The notes: generated by a model from the letters alone, not told the origin. A stretch of DNA of 64,000 nt from Hepsetus odoe (GCA_017165825.1 CM029379.1:19868044-19932043); one strand, 5' to 3'; positions 1 through 9,847 are shown, counted from the first letter of the stretch. Translations and numbers: made by a program.

Positions 1-16
1 TAGAGAATTAGCTGAT

Positions 17-1264
17 ATGATGGAGAGAAGGAAGGTTGACATTTTGTGTGTGCAAGAGACTAGATGGAAGGGTAGTAAGGCCAGGTGTATTGGAGGGGGG
101 TTTAAACTGTTCTACCATGGTGTGGATAGAAGGAGGAATGGAGTAGGTGTTATCCTGAAGGAAGAGTATGTGGAGAGTGTTTTGGAAGTGAAGAGGGTGT
201 CAGGGAGGGTGATGAGTTTGAAGCTGGAAGTTGAAGGTGTGATAATGAATGTTGTTAGTGCTTATGCTCCACAAGTTGGTTGTAAGAGGAAAGAGAAGGA
301 AAAATTCTGGAGTGAGTTAGATGAAGTGATAGAGAGTGTACCCAGGGGAGAGAGAGTGGTGATTGGTGCAGATTTTAATGGTCATGTTGGTGAAGGGAAC
401 AGAGGTGATGAGGAGGTGATGGGTAGGCATGGTGTCAAGGAGAGGAATGCTGAAGGTCAGATGGTTGTTGATTTTGCAAAAAGGATGGAAATGGCTGTAG
501 TTAATACTTATTTTAAGAAGAGGGAGGAGCACAGGGTGACGTATAAAAGTGGAGGAAGATGCTCACAGGTGGATTATATTCTTTGCAGGAGGGTCAGTTT
601 GAAAGAGATCAGAGACTGCAAAGTAGTGACAGGGGAGAGTGTAGCTAAACAGCATAGGATGGTGGTCTGTAGGATGACCTTGGAGGTCAAGAAGAGGAGG
701 AAAGTGAGGGCAGAGTCGAGGATCAAGTGGTGGAAGCTGAAGGAGGAGGACTGTAAGGTGGAATTCAGGCAGGAGTTAACACGGGCACTGGGAGGTGTCG
801 AAGAGCTTCCGGATTGCTGGGAAACTACTGCAGAAGTGATCAGGCAGACGGCTAGAAATGTACTTGGTGTGACATCCGGAAGGAAGAAAGAGGATAAGGA
901 GACCTGGTGGTGGAACCAAGAAGTCCAGGAGTGTATTCAAAAGAAGAGGGAGGCAAAGAAGACATGGGACATACAGAGAGATGAAGAAAGTAGACAGGTG
1001 TACAAGGAGATGAACCGCAGGGCAAAGAAAGCAGTGGTGAAGGCCAAAGATAAGGTGTTTGCTGAATTGTATGAGAGGTTGGACAGTAAAGAGGGAGAAA
1101 AGGACCTTTACCGATTGGCTAGACAGAGAGACAGATCTGGGAAAGATGTGCTACAGGTCAGGACGATTAAAGATAGAAATGGTAACGTACTCACAGGTGA
1201 ACAGAGCGTGTTGAGCAGATGGAAGGCCCGGTATTTGGAAGGCCAAAGTATTTTGAGGAGCTGA
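17..1264 (+). pseudogene. RTE endonuclease (APE-like) region, copy 1
   Basis: 415 residues open. APE-type endonuclease motifs: QET with Glu14, GADFNGH with Asp119 and Asn121, SQVDY with Asp186, and a terminal KQH with His213. The last motif is usually S-D-H, so the Asp before His is replaced by Gln here. In this family the domain nicks target DNA to prime reverse transcription. Residues about 1-220 are the nuclease; about 220-400 are a basic linker (KKRRKVRAESRIKWWK, then KKREAKKTW). The frame is lost after residue about 400, where two similar 16-17 bp units starting GGAAGGCC (1221-1236 and 1237-1253) sit where the related antisense copy at 7.1 kb reads SRWKEYFEGL. The start used is the first Met; upstream sequence may exist outside the window. 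Confidence 0.85.
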
Positions 1265-2127
1265 TGAATGAAGAAAATGTGAGAGAGAGAAGACTGGATG
1301 ATGTGAGAAGAGTTAACCAGGAAGTGCAGCAAATAAACAAGATGGAAGTAAGGGCAGCGATGAAGAGGATGAAGAATGGAAAGGCTGTTGGACCGGATGA
1401 CATACCAGTGGAAGCATGGAGATGTTTAGGGGAGATGGCAGTTGAGTTTCTGACCAGATTGTTTAACACAATCTTGGCAAGTGAGAAGATGCCTGAGGAG
1501 TGGAGACAAAGTGTACTGGTACCGATCTTCAAGAATAAGGGTGATGCACAGAGCTGTAGTAACTATAGAGGGATAAAGTTGATCAGCCACACCATGAAGT
1601 TATGGGAAAGAGTAGTAGAAGCTAGGTTAAGAAAAGAGGTGAGGATCAGTGAACAGCAGTATGGTTTTATGCCGAGAAAGAGTACCACAGATGCAATGTT
1701 TGCTCTGAGGGTGTTGATGGAGAAGTACAGAGAAGGTCAGAAGGAGCTGCATTGTGCCTTTGTGGATTTGGAGAAAGCATATGACAGGGTGCCTAGAGAG
1801 GAGTTGTGGTTTTGTATGAGGAAGTCTGGTGTTACAGAGAAGTATGTGAGAGTAGTTCAGGATATGTATGAGGGCAGTGTAACAGTGGTGAGATCTGCAG
1901 TGGGAGTGACGGATGCATTTAAAGTAGAGGTTGGATTACATCAAGGATCAGCACTGAGCCCGTTCTTGTTTGCAGTAGTGATGGACAGGTTGACGGACGA
2001 GGTTAGACAGGAGTCTCCGTGGACGATGATGTTTGCTGATGATATTGTGATCTGTAGTGAGAGTAGGGAGCAGCTTGAGGAGAACCTGGAGATATGCTCT
2101 GGAGAGGAGAGGAATGAAAGTGAGTAG
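1219..2127 (+). pseudogene. RTE reverse transcriptase region, copy 1
   Basis: 302 residues open, meaningful from about residue 11 (YFEELMNEEN). RT blocks in order: GKAVGPDDIPVE (54-65), VPIFKNKGD (101-109), NYRGIKLIS (115-123), QYGFMPRKSTTDA (147-159), motif A FVDLEKAYD with Asp183, motif B HQGSALSP (241-248; Arg is more usual than His), and catalytic motif C FADD (272-275). The catalytic aspartates are intact. The frame ends just after motif C: compared with copy 2 at 3.5 kb, 8 bp are missing near 2091, between short GGAGA repeats, giving a frameshift. RT copies the element RNA at the nicked target. Not a host gene. Confidence 0.88.
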
Positions 2128-2779
2128 GGCAAAGACAGAATACATGAGTGTGAATGAAAGGGAGGAAAGTGGAGTGGTTAGGATGCAGGGAGTGGAGGTA
2201 ACAAAGGTGGAGGAGTTTAAATACTTGGGATCAACAGTTCAGTGTAACGGCGATTGTGGAAGAGAGGTGAAGAAGAGAGTGCAGGCTGGTTGGAATGGGT
2301 GGAGAAGAGTGGCTGGAGTGATTAGTGACAGACGCGTACCAGCTAGAGTAAAAGGGAAGGTTTACAGGACAGTAGTGAGACCAGCCATGTTGTATGGGTT
2401 GGAGACGGTGGCACTGACGAAAAGGCAGGAGGCGGAGCTGGAGATGTCAGAGTTAAAGATGCTGAGATTTTCGTTGGGTGTGACGAGGTTGGACAGGATT
2501 AGAAATGAGTATATTAGAGGGACAGCTCAGGTTAGACATCTTGGAGACAAGGTTAGAGAAGCAAGGTTGCGTTGGTTTGGCCATGTGCAGAGGAGAGACG
2601 ATGATTATATTGGAAGGAGGATGTTGAGGATGGAGCTGCCAGGAAAGAGGAGAAGAGGAAGACCAAAGAGGAGGTTTATAGATGTGGTGAGAGAGGACAT
2701 GCAGGTGGTCGGGTTGAAGCAGGAAGATGCAAAAGACAGGAAGAAATGGAGACAGTTGATCCGCTGTGGCGACCCCTAA
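2057..2779 (+). pseudogene. RTE C-terminal (thumb/connection) region, copy 1
   Basis: Continuation of the polyprotein after the 8-bp deletion. Meaningful from about residue 12: YALERRGMKVS, EFKYLGSTVQ, then VRPAMLYGLETVAL, RWFGHVQRR, GRPKRRFIDVVREDM, and a stop at the end of CGDP. These blocks are typical of the RTE-clade C-terminus. The frame is open to the stop, so this copy has few lesions and is fairly recent. The same end appears at 5.69 kb in copy 2 and, degraded, at 12.3 kb in copy 3. Confidence 0.85.
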
Positions 2780-2815
2780 ACGGGAGCAGCCGAAAGAAAA
2801 GAAGAAGAAGATGTT

Positions 2816-3314
2816 TGAAATGAAAAACTTTCATCTGGCTCAGCTTTGGAAGGGGAATTCCCTGGCCAAGCTTTTTTGCGTGGGGTTGGGAATTTGCCAG
2901 CGTGTCCTTGAATTTGATCACCAGACATGACCTTTAGATTCGAGAGACTTTGTGTTGTACACAGTCAGTTACATTATACAGACAGTAGACTTTGACTCGA
3001 GACGCTTCATTCATGTCGTACGGAGTCAGCTGGTCAGAAGTATAGAAGGAAAGAAAAAATGTCAGCAGTTGGGGGTGGCGTGACTACAGCGGGGAAAGAA
3101 ACAGGGGCGGGTAGGCAGGAAAGCAATCGTGTTTGGAGAAGACGGAGGATGGACAACTCTCGTCCTCCCAAAGGACAGCTGGACGAGAGTTTATTTAGGT
3201 GTTTGGGTGGGCCAAAGTCAGGTGTCCGAAGGCAAAGGGCGTGGCCTTTGTCATATTTGTTAGACGTGTGGGAGAGGAGGCACTTGCTGGAGTGAGGCGC
3301 TGCCCCCTGTAGTG
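2816..3314. other. No recognisable feature between RTE copies 1 and 2
   Basis: About 500 bases of mixed composition, purine-rich from 3040 to 3260. I see no domain, inverted repeat or known repeat end. An open frame at 3059-3295 has no recognisable motif and is probably chance. Confidence 0.5.
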
Positions 3315-3511
3315 GGAGTGACGGATGCATTTAAGGTAGAGGTTGGATTACGTCAAGGATCAGCGCTGAGCACGTTCTTGTTTGCAATAGTAAATAGTAA
3401 TGGACGGGTCAACGGACAAGGTTAGACAAGAGTCCCCGTGGACAATGATGTTTGCTGATGATATTGTGATCTGTAGTGAGAGGCTCGAGGAGAACCTGGA
3501 GAGATGGAGAT
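3315..3511 (+). mobile_element. RTE copy 2, left part (5'-truncated)
   Basis: Begins abruptly inside the RT domain, matching copy 1 from about 1900. The motif C region (MMFADDIVICSE) and the start of the next block are readable. A stop is introduced just before the Met-Asp segment near 3393. It still contains the 8 bases lost from copy 1. The element is interrupted at 3511 by an antisense L2 and resumes at 5048. Confidence 0.88.
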
Positions 3512-5047
3512 TCAATTCAATTCAATTCAATTTATTCTTGTATAGCGCCTTTTACAACAAAGTTGCCCCAAGGCACTTTACATTGATAACAGGTTACAGT
3601 AATAGATGTTTAAGCCGGACGACTACGGAGGAGAGGAACCAAAAACTCCACTATGTGGAGAAAAAAAACCTCTGAGGGTCCAAGGTCAACCGGCTACCCA
3701 ACCCCCTTGGGTATACTAACAGTACAGAGTTAGTTTGGTTTTAAACTCCAGGATCAGTGAGGAGTCCCAAGTTGCTTCCAGGTACCAATGAGCCGCCAGG
3801 GTCCCTTGGCGCATCAGATGCATCACACAGACCAGATGGTAGCTCGGCATTGGACTCAGGTGATGACCACAACGGGCCCCCCCGGACATGTGGGGAGAGA
3901 AATGGAATGAGGGGGTCAGTAATGAGCAGGATCCAGTAGTGACAGACACAGAAATGAAACAATGCGATGGCATGTACAGCAGCACCAGCGACATTACTAG
4001 TGGTGCACTATGGTGATTGGTGCGGGTAAGCTAAACTAAAGAAGTAAGTCTTCAGCCGTGATTTAAAGACCGAGACTGAATCGGCATCCCGTACAGAAGC
4101 AGGCAAGCTGTTCCACAATCTAGGGGCCCTGTAACTGAAGGCTCGTGCTCCTATACATTTATTTATGCGAGGGACAAATTAAGCAGTTCGGTTAGGTATA
4201 TTGCGGCAAGACCTTTAAGTGCCTTGTAGGTTAAGAGGAGGACCTTGAAGTCAGCCCTGTACCTAACAGGAAGCCAGTGAAGCGAGGAGAGTATGGGAGT
4301 TATATGGTCGTACTTCCTGCTCCTGCTAACAATCCTAGCGGCTGTGTTCTGAATGCGCTGTAGGGTGCTTAATGTGCCCTGAGGGCTTCCAGAAAGTAGG
4401 GCATTACAGTAATCTAATCTACTGTATACAAATGCATGTACTACTTTCGCCGTGTCTTCCATTGACAGAAAGCGCCGTAGTTTGGCAATGTTCCGAAGGT
4501 GCAGGAAATAACACCAAGATTACGTGCCAGAGTACTAACTGAAAACTTCAACCCTGCATCCCGGATATGCGAAATGAAGTTGGCCCTGTCTACATCACTA
4601 CTACAAAACAAGAGCAGCTCAGTTTTTTCGGGGTTTAGTGAGAGGAAGTTGTTATTCATCCAATCCCTAATATCACTGAGGCAGCTAATTAAAGTGCCGG
4701 TTGATGCTTTAACAGATAGGTATAGCTGAGTGTCATCAGCGTAAGAGTGGTAACTAACATTATGCTTCCGTATAATAGTGCTTAGTGGGAGCATGTAGAG
4801 GGAGAAGAGCACTGGGCCCAACACCGACCCTTGTGGGACTCCATAGTTAACTAGTGACATAGGTGAGGGGGTGCCATAATCATCCATTTGGATGAAGTAG
4901 TAACGGTTTGTAAGATAGGAGTTGAACCATTTAAGGGCTGTTCCGGTAATGCCGACAGTGGAGTGAAGCCTATTTACTAAAATGGAGTGATCTACCGTGT
5001 CGAATGCAGCACTAAGATCTAACAGAACAAGAACAGTAATGTTTCCT
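3512..5047 (-). mobile_element. L2-clade LINE, 5'-truncated, inserted antisense into RTE copy 2
   Basis: On the minus strand the order is RT domain (about 5040 to 4510), RT thumb (4462 to 4163), a 3'UTR, and a tail of ATTGA repeats at 3512-3535, the usual fish L2 3' end. The insertion falls inside RTE copy 2. The 5-bp word GAGAT occurs on both sides (3507-3511 and 5048-5052) and looks like the target-site duplication. The same 3' end recurs at 11.7-11.9 kb and 22.3-22.5 kb. Insertion after RTE copy 2 gives the relative age. Confidence 0.9.
4163..5047 (-). pseudogene. L2 reverse transcriptase fragment
   Basis: Minus-strand reading gives RT motif A DLSAAFDTVDHSIL near the insertion edge, motif B GVPQGSVLGPVLF, catalytic motif C YADDTQLYLS, and NPEKTELLLF. 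After LGVIS (about 4505) the frame shifts: roughly 20 residues normally between LGVI and the HLRNIAKLR block are missing, so an internal deletion is likely. The downstream frame (4462-4163) reads DYCNALLSG, RIQNTAARI and SSLHWLPVRYRADFK, the typical L2 thumb. The endonuclease half is absent through 5' truncation. Non-functional as it stands. Confidence 0.88.
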
Positions 5048-5722
5048 GAGATATGCTCTGGAGAGGAGAGGAATGAAAGTGAGCAGGGCAAAGACCAAAT
5101 CCATGAGTGTGAATGAAAGGGAGGAAAGTGGAGTGGTTAGGATGCAGGGAGTGGAGGTAACAAGTTTAAATACTTGGGATCAACAGTTGAGTGTGGAAGA
5201 GAGGTGAAGAAGAGAGTGCAGGCAGGTTGGAATGGGTGGAGAAGAGTGGCTGGAGTGATTTGTGACAGACGAGTATCAGCTAGAGTAAAAGGGAAGGTTT
5301 ACAGGACAGCAGTGAGACCAGCTATGTTGTATGGGTTGGAGACAGTGGCCCAGACGAAAAGGCAGGAGGCGGAACTGGAGGTGTCAGAGTTAAAGATGCT
5401 GAGATTTTTGTTGGGTGTGACGAGGATGGACAGGATTAGAAATGAGTATATTAGAGGGACAGATCAGGTTAGATGTCTTGGAGACAAAGTTAGAGAAGCA
5501 AGGTTGCGTTGGTTTGGACGTGTCCAGGAAAGAGATGAGGATGTTGAAGATGGAGCTGCCAGGAAAGAGGAAGACCAAAGGGGAGGTTTATGGACGTGGT
5601 GAGAGAGGACATGCAGGTGGTAGGTTTGAAGCAGGAAGATGCAGAGCACCGGAAGAAATGGAGACAATTGATCCGCTGTGGCGACCCCTAAACGGGAGCA
5701 GCCGAAAGAAAAAGAAGAAGAC
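5048..5722 (+). mobile_element. RTE copy 2, right part with 3' end
   Basis: Resumes exactly where copy 2 was interrupted and runs to the RTE 3' end (GCGACCCC, then GCAGCCGAAAG) with a GAA-type tail at 5703-5722. Reading gives KYLGSTVE, RVQAGWNGWRRVAGV, AMLYGLETVAQ and RWFGRVQ, then frame loss near 5520. Small deletions relative to copy 1 occur near 5164 and 5190. Close similarity to copy 1 suggests both inserted within a limited time. Confidence 0.88.
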
Positions 5723-5733
5723 GAAGAGGAGCA

Positions 5734-5812
5734 GACGCTCCTATCCAGAGCGACGTCCACGTCCTAATTACAAGGACGGTCCCCCTCGTTGTCGGTCGCG
5801 ACTCGGAAAGGG
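5734..5812 (-). repeat. SINE family B fragment (3' part), antisense
   Basis: Antisense match to the 3' half of the SINE at 52.8-53.0 kb, with the TCCAGAGCGAC block and the GTCCTAATTACA block, continuing into a degraded match to the middle of the element. It starts directly behind the RTE copy 2 tail. Several bases differ toward G or C. Confidence 0.65.
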
Positions 5813-6095
5813 TACGCTGTCTCTTCTCGTCCTCTCAGACCATCAGACCATCAAGCGTCTTGAACCCCCATCGCCAAAAAAAAGAGAAAGACTTGCGTCA
5901 AGACTCTTCTCGGTGGGGGAACGAACTCCCCCTGATGGTCAGAACTGCCGAGTCCCTTGCTGTCTTCAAACGTTGATTAAATTTCTCAGGGACTAACCCT
6001 CCCAAACCATCTACTCTCCTACCCCTGCCCCTTCTTTCCTTAAACCTCTACTCTCTCTTTCCTGTCCAAAAAAAAAAAAAAGTGTGTAGTGTATA
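5813..6095. other. No recognisable feature
   Basis: Mixed sequence, pyrimidine-rich from 5995 to 6065, with a run of A at 6067-6080. No domain or repeat recognised. Confidence 0.4.
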
Positions 6096-6190
6096 TACAA
6101 GGGCTCTTGAATATACGCTGCCAGGCTTTCTCGGTGATGGAGTTGATGTCGAGGGTCCACGTCAAATTGTCCGTTATGTGAGACTCGATG
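6096..6190 (-). pseudogene. LINE C-terminal RT fragment, antisense
   Basis: Minus-strand reading contains HITDNLTWTLDINSITEKAW, which resembles the conserved block after the RT catalytic motif in L2/jockey-type LINEs (pattern: histidine, acidic residue, LTWT, then S-I-KKA-QR). Only about 30 residues are clear. An endonuclease piece of a similar LINE lies at 6.57-6.65 kb, so this may be one antisense element with most of its RT deleted. The clade is uncertain. Confidence 0.6.
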
Positions 6191-6569
6191 CGCCTCGTGA
6201 CAGGCCCCTCGAAGCGCTTCGTGTGAGCACAATGGGACAACAGTCATTGAGGCAGGAGACGGACGATTTCTTTGGCACAGGAATGATGCCGGTGGTCTAA
6301 AAGCACCTAGGAACAACAGAGAGATGTTGAAGATGTTCTGCACATCCTCTGAGCACACGACCTTGAAAGTTGTCTGGACCGGCAGCTTTCCACGGGTCGA
6401 CTGGGATCTTCTCAGGCAGGTGGAGATGTCCTGTAGTCAGTGAGGGCCTGAATGCCCTGGGCTGTAGGTACGGTGCGTCACCGGTGTTTCCAAAGTGGCC
6501 GTGGATTCTCTGCGTGGTTCACCCTCACTGTTCTTAGGGCGGCCTCGTCCCGGGTTATCAGAAGTCTAC
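6191..6569. other. Unassigned sequence between LINE pieces
   Basis: CpG-containing sequence with no recognisable protein or repeat end. From its position it may be decayed LINE, but I cannot show homology by eye. Confidence 0.35.
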
Positions 6570-6690
6570 GTGCTGCTGCTAGGTGGAATGTAGACCGCCG
6601 TGATAAAACCTGTAGAAAACTCCCTGGGCAGATAAAAAGGTCTGCATCTGACTGCAAGGACTTCCGGCAGTGTCGAACAATGAGTCGATA
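6570..6690 (-). pseudogene. LINE endonuclease fragment, antisense
   Basis: Minus strand reads VRCRPFYLPREFSTGFITAV followed by YIPPSSS, a conserved block of the endonuclease of fish LINEs (normally PFYLPREF...V.ITAVYIPP). The same block, more decayed, lies at 9.55-9.64 kb. The gene is broken on both sides and only this block is clear. Confidence 0.65.
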
Positions 6691-7084
6691 CTAGCGCAGC
6701 GTTCGTATGAAAACGCGCAGCACCCCTTCGCAACTCCTGCCAGATAGAGCGGTGAGCTGGATGACGGCAGTGTCCGGAACGCTGTCGCTGAGCCATGTCT
6801 CCGTAAAACACAGCAGTCTCTGTGCTCACGCTGCGTATGCGGTCCAATTTAACCGAAGGCCGGTTTTCGTGGCGCGCCGAGCTCCCGTAGTGTCGTTTGG
6901 AGGGTCGCTGGAAGGCTTTATCCTGGCTGATACCTGAGCTCCAGCAGTGTTTTGCTTTTAAGAGCGTTCACACTTGTGATGCTCATGTGCAAGTCTACTG
7001 ATGAAAAGTCGAGGGTAAAAGATAAAAGATTTTTTTTAGAGATTTTAGTGCCAGTTTGGACCCCGGAGCCGGAGTTTCCTGGTT
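6691..7084. other. No recognisable feature
   Basis: Neurexin intron sequence by position. Contains a run of eight T at 7031-7038 and a CT repeat at 7090-7102 that belongs to the next feature. No coding or repeat structure recognised. Confidence 0.35.
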
Positions 7085-7500
7085 CATCAATTCTCTCTCT
7101 CTCTCATTTTCTTCATTCATCAGCCCCTCAAAGTACTCCTTCCATCTGCTTAAAATGCTCCATTCACCCGTTTCCATACCCGTCCTTCATCGTCCCAGCC
7201 TGCTGCGCGTCTTTCCCGTCTAGCCGATCGGTAAAGGTCCTTTTCTCCCTCTTTACTGTCCGACCTCTCATACAATTCACCAAACGCCTCACCTCCTTGC
7301 GCTTTTTCTTTGCCTCCCTCTTCTTCTGTATCCTCCTTCTTCCTTCCAGATGTCACGCCTCGTCGCTTCTGCACCGGTTTCCCAGTGATCCGGTAGCTCT
7401 TCGACACCTCCCTGTGTGAACTCCTGCCTGAACTCCACCTTTCGGTCCTCCTTCTATCTACCCGTCGCCTCCTCGTTGCCTCCGTTCCCTGCACCGGCAC
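7085..7500 (-). mobile_element. RTE fragment, antisense, internally deleted
   Basis: Minus-strand reading gives GNGGNEEATGRRVDRRR, then a jump, then VTSGRKKEDTEEE, ELYERSDSKEGEKDLYR, SILSRWKEYFEGL and MNEENERERE. These match copy 1 at about 365-430 and 860-1300, so part of the nuclease domain is missing. Useful because it preserves the unduplicated SRWKEYFEGL site that is broken in copy 1. Ends are ragged and no tail is seen. Confidence 0.75.
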
Positions 7501-7699
7501 GATGTGAAAAAATACACCAGCTAAGAAACAGTAAAGCCACGTATAGCGACGGCTTCGTCGGTGACCATAAATGAAAACGTTCATCTTCGTGGCGGCGGCT
7601 CCTGCTGGTCCAATGGAGCCAATCCCGATGGGAGAAAAATAACGCGACGGTAGTTTGAACTGGGGAAACCCTCGCGGAGCTGGCCGGACTCACTCTCAT

Positions 7700-8390
7700 T
7701 CACCAAACCCTTTTACCACATGCGCAAGTGAATAAAAAACCCACGACCTACCTTTATGTCTGCTTTTGTTGATCCCACACCTCAACTCCTGATGATACTC
7801 ATCGCAAAGCTCCGCTCCTTCCGCAAACTCGGTAGCCGGCGCGAACCTAGAAAACATTTGTCGAACATTTGTCGCTTTTACCACATGTGCGAGCAAATAA
7901 AAAAATGACCTTTAACCTACCTTGACATCTGCTTTTGTTGATCCCTCATCTGAACGCCTTTCCTTCCGCAAAGACGGTAGCCACCTACTTGTCGTTGTTG
8001 CAAACCTAGAAAAGACCCACAAAACGATTCTGCGACCAAATAACAGACCGTAACCTACCTTTACGACTAGCCTTGTCATTCCCTTTTCTCGACTCCTTTC
8101 CTTCTGCAAAGACGGTAAGAGACCAGCTCACGTGTCACCTCCAGCTTCTTTGGTGCAGAAGAAAGGATTCACCAAATGCTTCTTTCACATGTGCAAGCGA
8201 AAAAAAAAAACCACAACCTACCTTTACATCTGCCTAGAAAAGATCCACCAAACACTTCTGCCGCATGCGCAAGCAAATACAAAACCGCAACTTACCTTTA
8301 AGAATGCCCTCATCATCCTCCTAGCTCATTTCCTTCGGCAAACACGATGGCCGCACACTCGTCGTCGGTGCGAACCTATACCGCTTTCCA
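7700..8390. repeat. Degenerate recurring unit, five closely spaced copies
   Basis: A unit of roughly 75-170 bp recurs. Each copy has, in order on the + strand, a CACATGYGCAAGC-like block, AAATAAAAAAC, ACCTACCTTTA, then GTTGATCCC or CTCGACTCC, CCTTCCGCAAA, and GCGAACCTAGAAAA. The ACCTAC anchor occurs at 7746, 7915, 8053, 8216 and, as ACTTAC, at 8289. On the minus strand the anchor reads AAAG|GTAGGT, a good 5' splice site, and CCTAGAAAA reads TTTTCTAGG, a plausible 3' splice site. I do not recognise the family. Further copies lie at 9.68, 10.26, 10.35 and 11.18 kb. Confidence 0.6.
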
Positions 8391-8892
8391 AATTATTATG
8401 CGAGCGTCATAAAAATTTGATATTTTGCTTTTCGATGAAGCTCGAGGGCTCTGTGGATCCCTGAGGATCCCTGAAATCAATCTTGGACACCCGTGATGAT
8501 TAGTTAGGAAAAACTACCGAAGGAAGATCCAAGTTATTGAAAGCGGACTGCCGTTTTTGAGCGATACGGAAAAGAAAAAGCGTCTCTCTGCTGCCGAAAA
8601 ATGCAAAATGGTAAAACGCCTCGGACGAGGTATTGAAAGCGTAGATGTTTCATGCAAACTTGAGCGCGATCGTCGTACTGTTAAGAGATTCGAGCGGCGC
8701 ATGCGGCGGGGCGTTCGGGGCCTCACCGACTAAAGGCCGGTCTTGAGGCACGTCGAGTCTCGAATCCCTCCCTCGCCAGACCCCCTGCGGTTTGCGCGTC
8801 GCCCGTCGAGGAATCTCCGCCACCCTCCGCCTGGCCCTTTCTTGTATGGAGAGAAACGACGGTTGTGTTGGAATGCCGTTCGTCGACTATGG
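8391..8892. other. Unassigned, CpG-rich
   Basis: About 500 bases with many CpG dinucleotides, including a short GAGGATCCCTGA duplication near 8460-8475. No coding motif found. May contain decayed transposon sequence. Confidence 0.35.
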
Positions 8893-8960
8893 TTCGCCGT
8901 TCACGTTTACGGCGTTTAGCGGACACTCTTATCCAGAGCGACTTACAACCTAAGCAAAAA
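8893..8960 (-). repeat. SINE family B 3' end, antisense fragment
   Basis: Antisense match to the SINE B terminus (TTTAGCGGACACTC, then TTATCCAGAGCGACTTACA). Compared with the copy at 53.0 kb, several positions have gained CpG. Only about 65 bp remain. Confidence 0.6.
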
Positions 8961-8989
8961 AACAAGTGCCCCGGTGACAAGTATGTACC

Positions 8990-9352
8990 CTACACCCAGA
9001 AGAATCTCGATGCACGTCTTCCTATATTTTTCAATGGCGGGGGTTCGAGACGGGCAGTGCTCGATGGTCTTAGAGGACCGGAAGAGTTTGATAAGACCAT
9101 GTTTGATAAGAGCAGTCGAGTAAGATGGTGCAAGGCTGTTAGTGTCCTTGCAAGCAAGAGTTTAAGGTTTAACTCTGGACAGTTAAAGACGAGTCTTGAA
9201 TCGGTTGTAATGGTCTTGTAGGAGGGAAAAGACAGGATGAGTTGGGTGTCGTCTGCAAAAAAACAAAAGGAGAAGCCACGAGAGAGTACGACCTTCCCCA
9301 CGGAGCCAGATCCTCGGCGAACGCCGGTTGTCAGATTACCCTGCTCTGACAC
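8990..9352 (-). pseudogene. LINE RT fragment with FADDTQL motif, antisense
   Basis: Minus strand is open for 120 residues and contains FADDTQLILSFPSYKTITTD, which resembles RT motif C and the following segment of L2-type LINEs (Y/FADDTQLYLSF). The downstream residues look like a frameshifted remainder (FNCPELNLKLLLARTL, compare the usual L-LN--KTELL). Neighbouring LINE endonuclease sequence at 9.54-9.64 kb has the same orientation. Confidence 0.55.
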
Positions 9353-9540
9353 TTGGAGAGAGCGGTCAGGAGGATACAGCGGTTCGCCGTATCGAAGGTT
9401 GAGGAGAACCGAGTCAGAGGATGGGTCGTTAGATCTAGCCGCATGGAGTTCACGAGTGACGGCCGGTAGAGCGCTTTCGGTTGAGCACGCCGTTTTAAAT
9501 CCAGACTGGAAGGGATCCCGGAGACGGAGACCATTTTGAG

Positions 9541-9640
9541 ATAAGAACCGCAGAGAACTCCCTGGGCAGATAAGTATGTCTGCACCTGACCATCAGGACC
9601 TCTGACAGTGTTTAACAGTGAGACGATGATACCAGTGAGG
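9541..9640 (-). pseudogene. LINE endonuclease fragment, second copy, antisense
   Basis: Shares ACTCCCTGGGCAGATAA and the following TCTGCAYCTGAC and CAGTGT blocks with 6620-6690, so both derive from the same LINE region. Reading is broken; only nucleotide similarity to the 6.6-kb fragment and the remnant LPREF-like block support it. Confidence 0.5.
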
Positions 9641-9755
9641 CTTTTAGCACATTTGCAAGCAAATAAAAAACCGCACCCCACCCTTGCAATCGCCTTTGTC
9701 GTTCCCTCGTCTCGACTTCGCTCCATCCGCAAATGCGGTAGCCGTCGTTAAAATG
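9641..9755. repeat. Recurring unit, isolated copy
   Basis: Same order of blocks as in the 7.7-8.4 kb cluster: GCAAGCAAATAAAAAACCGC, a CCACCCTTGCAATCGCC anchor (degraded ACCTACC), CGTTCCCTCGTCTCGACTTC, and CATCCGCAAATGCGGTAGCCG. Separated from the cluster by LINE fragments, which suggests insertion of those elements into, or dispersal of, the array. Confidence 0.55.
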
Positions 9756-9847
9756 AGTATTGAGATAGAGAACCGAGCAAAGAGACTAAACAAACAAAGC
9801 ACTAAACAAAAATAAGCAAAAACTACAATTCTGATGGAAATCATCAT

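Larger units (their letters stand above)
1..2815 (+). mobile_element. RTE-type non-LTR retrotransposon, copy 1, nearly full coding length
   Basis: Seen: endonuclease, reverse transcriptase and C-terminal regions follow one another on the + strand, then a stop, a very short 3' end (GCGACCCC, then GCAGCCGAAAG) and an A/G-rich GAA-type tail near 2795-2812. RTE elements typically have such a short 3' end and simple tail. The window starts inside the element, so its 5' end is not visible. Two lesions break the single expected polyprotein frame: a local duplication near 1221-1253 and a small deletion near 2091. Proteins of this type are often mislabelled 'craniofacial development protein 2-like' in fish annotations. 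It lies in what I infer is the last neurexin intron, same strand as the gene. Confidence 0.9.

Noticed and set aside
17..1264. A host gene resembling 'craniofacial development protein 2'
   Set aside because: The APE-type nuclease is followed directly by reverse transcriptase and the RTE tail, so this is a retrotransposon; the gene name is a common misannotation.
3059..3295. Small open frame with a possible start
   Set aside because: No recognisable motif, no splice context, purine-rich composition.
6452..7419. Several overlapping open frames on both strands
   Set aside because: Composition-driven frames; the real content is antisense LINE and RTE fragments.
7700..8390. CRISPR-like array
   Set aside because: Units are long, irregularly spaced and diverged, with no short conserved palindromic repeat; the genome is eukaryotic.
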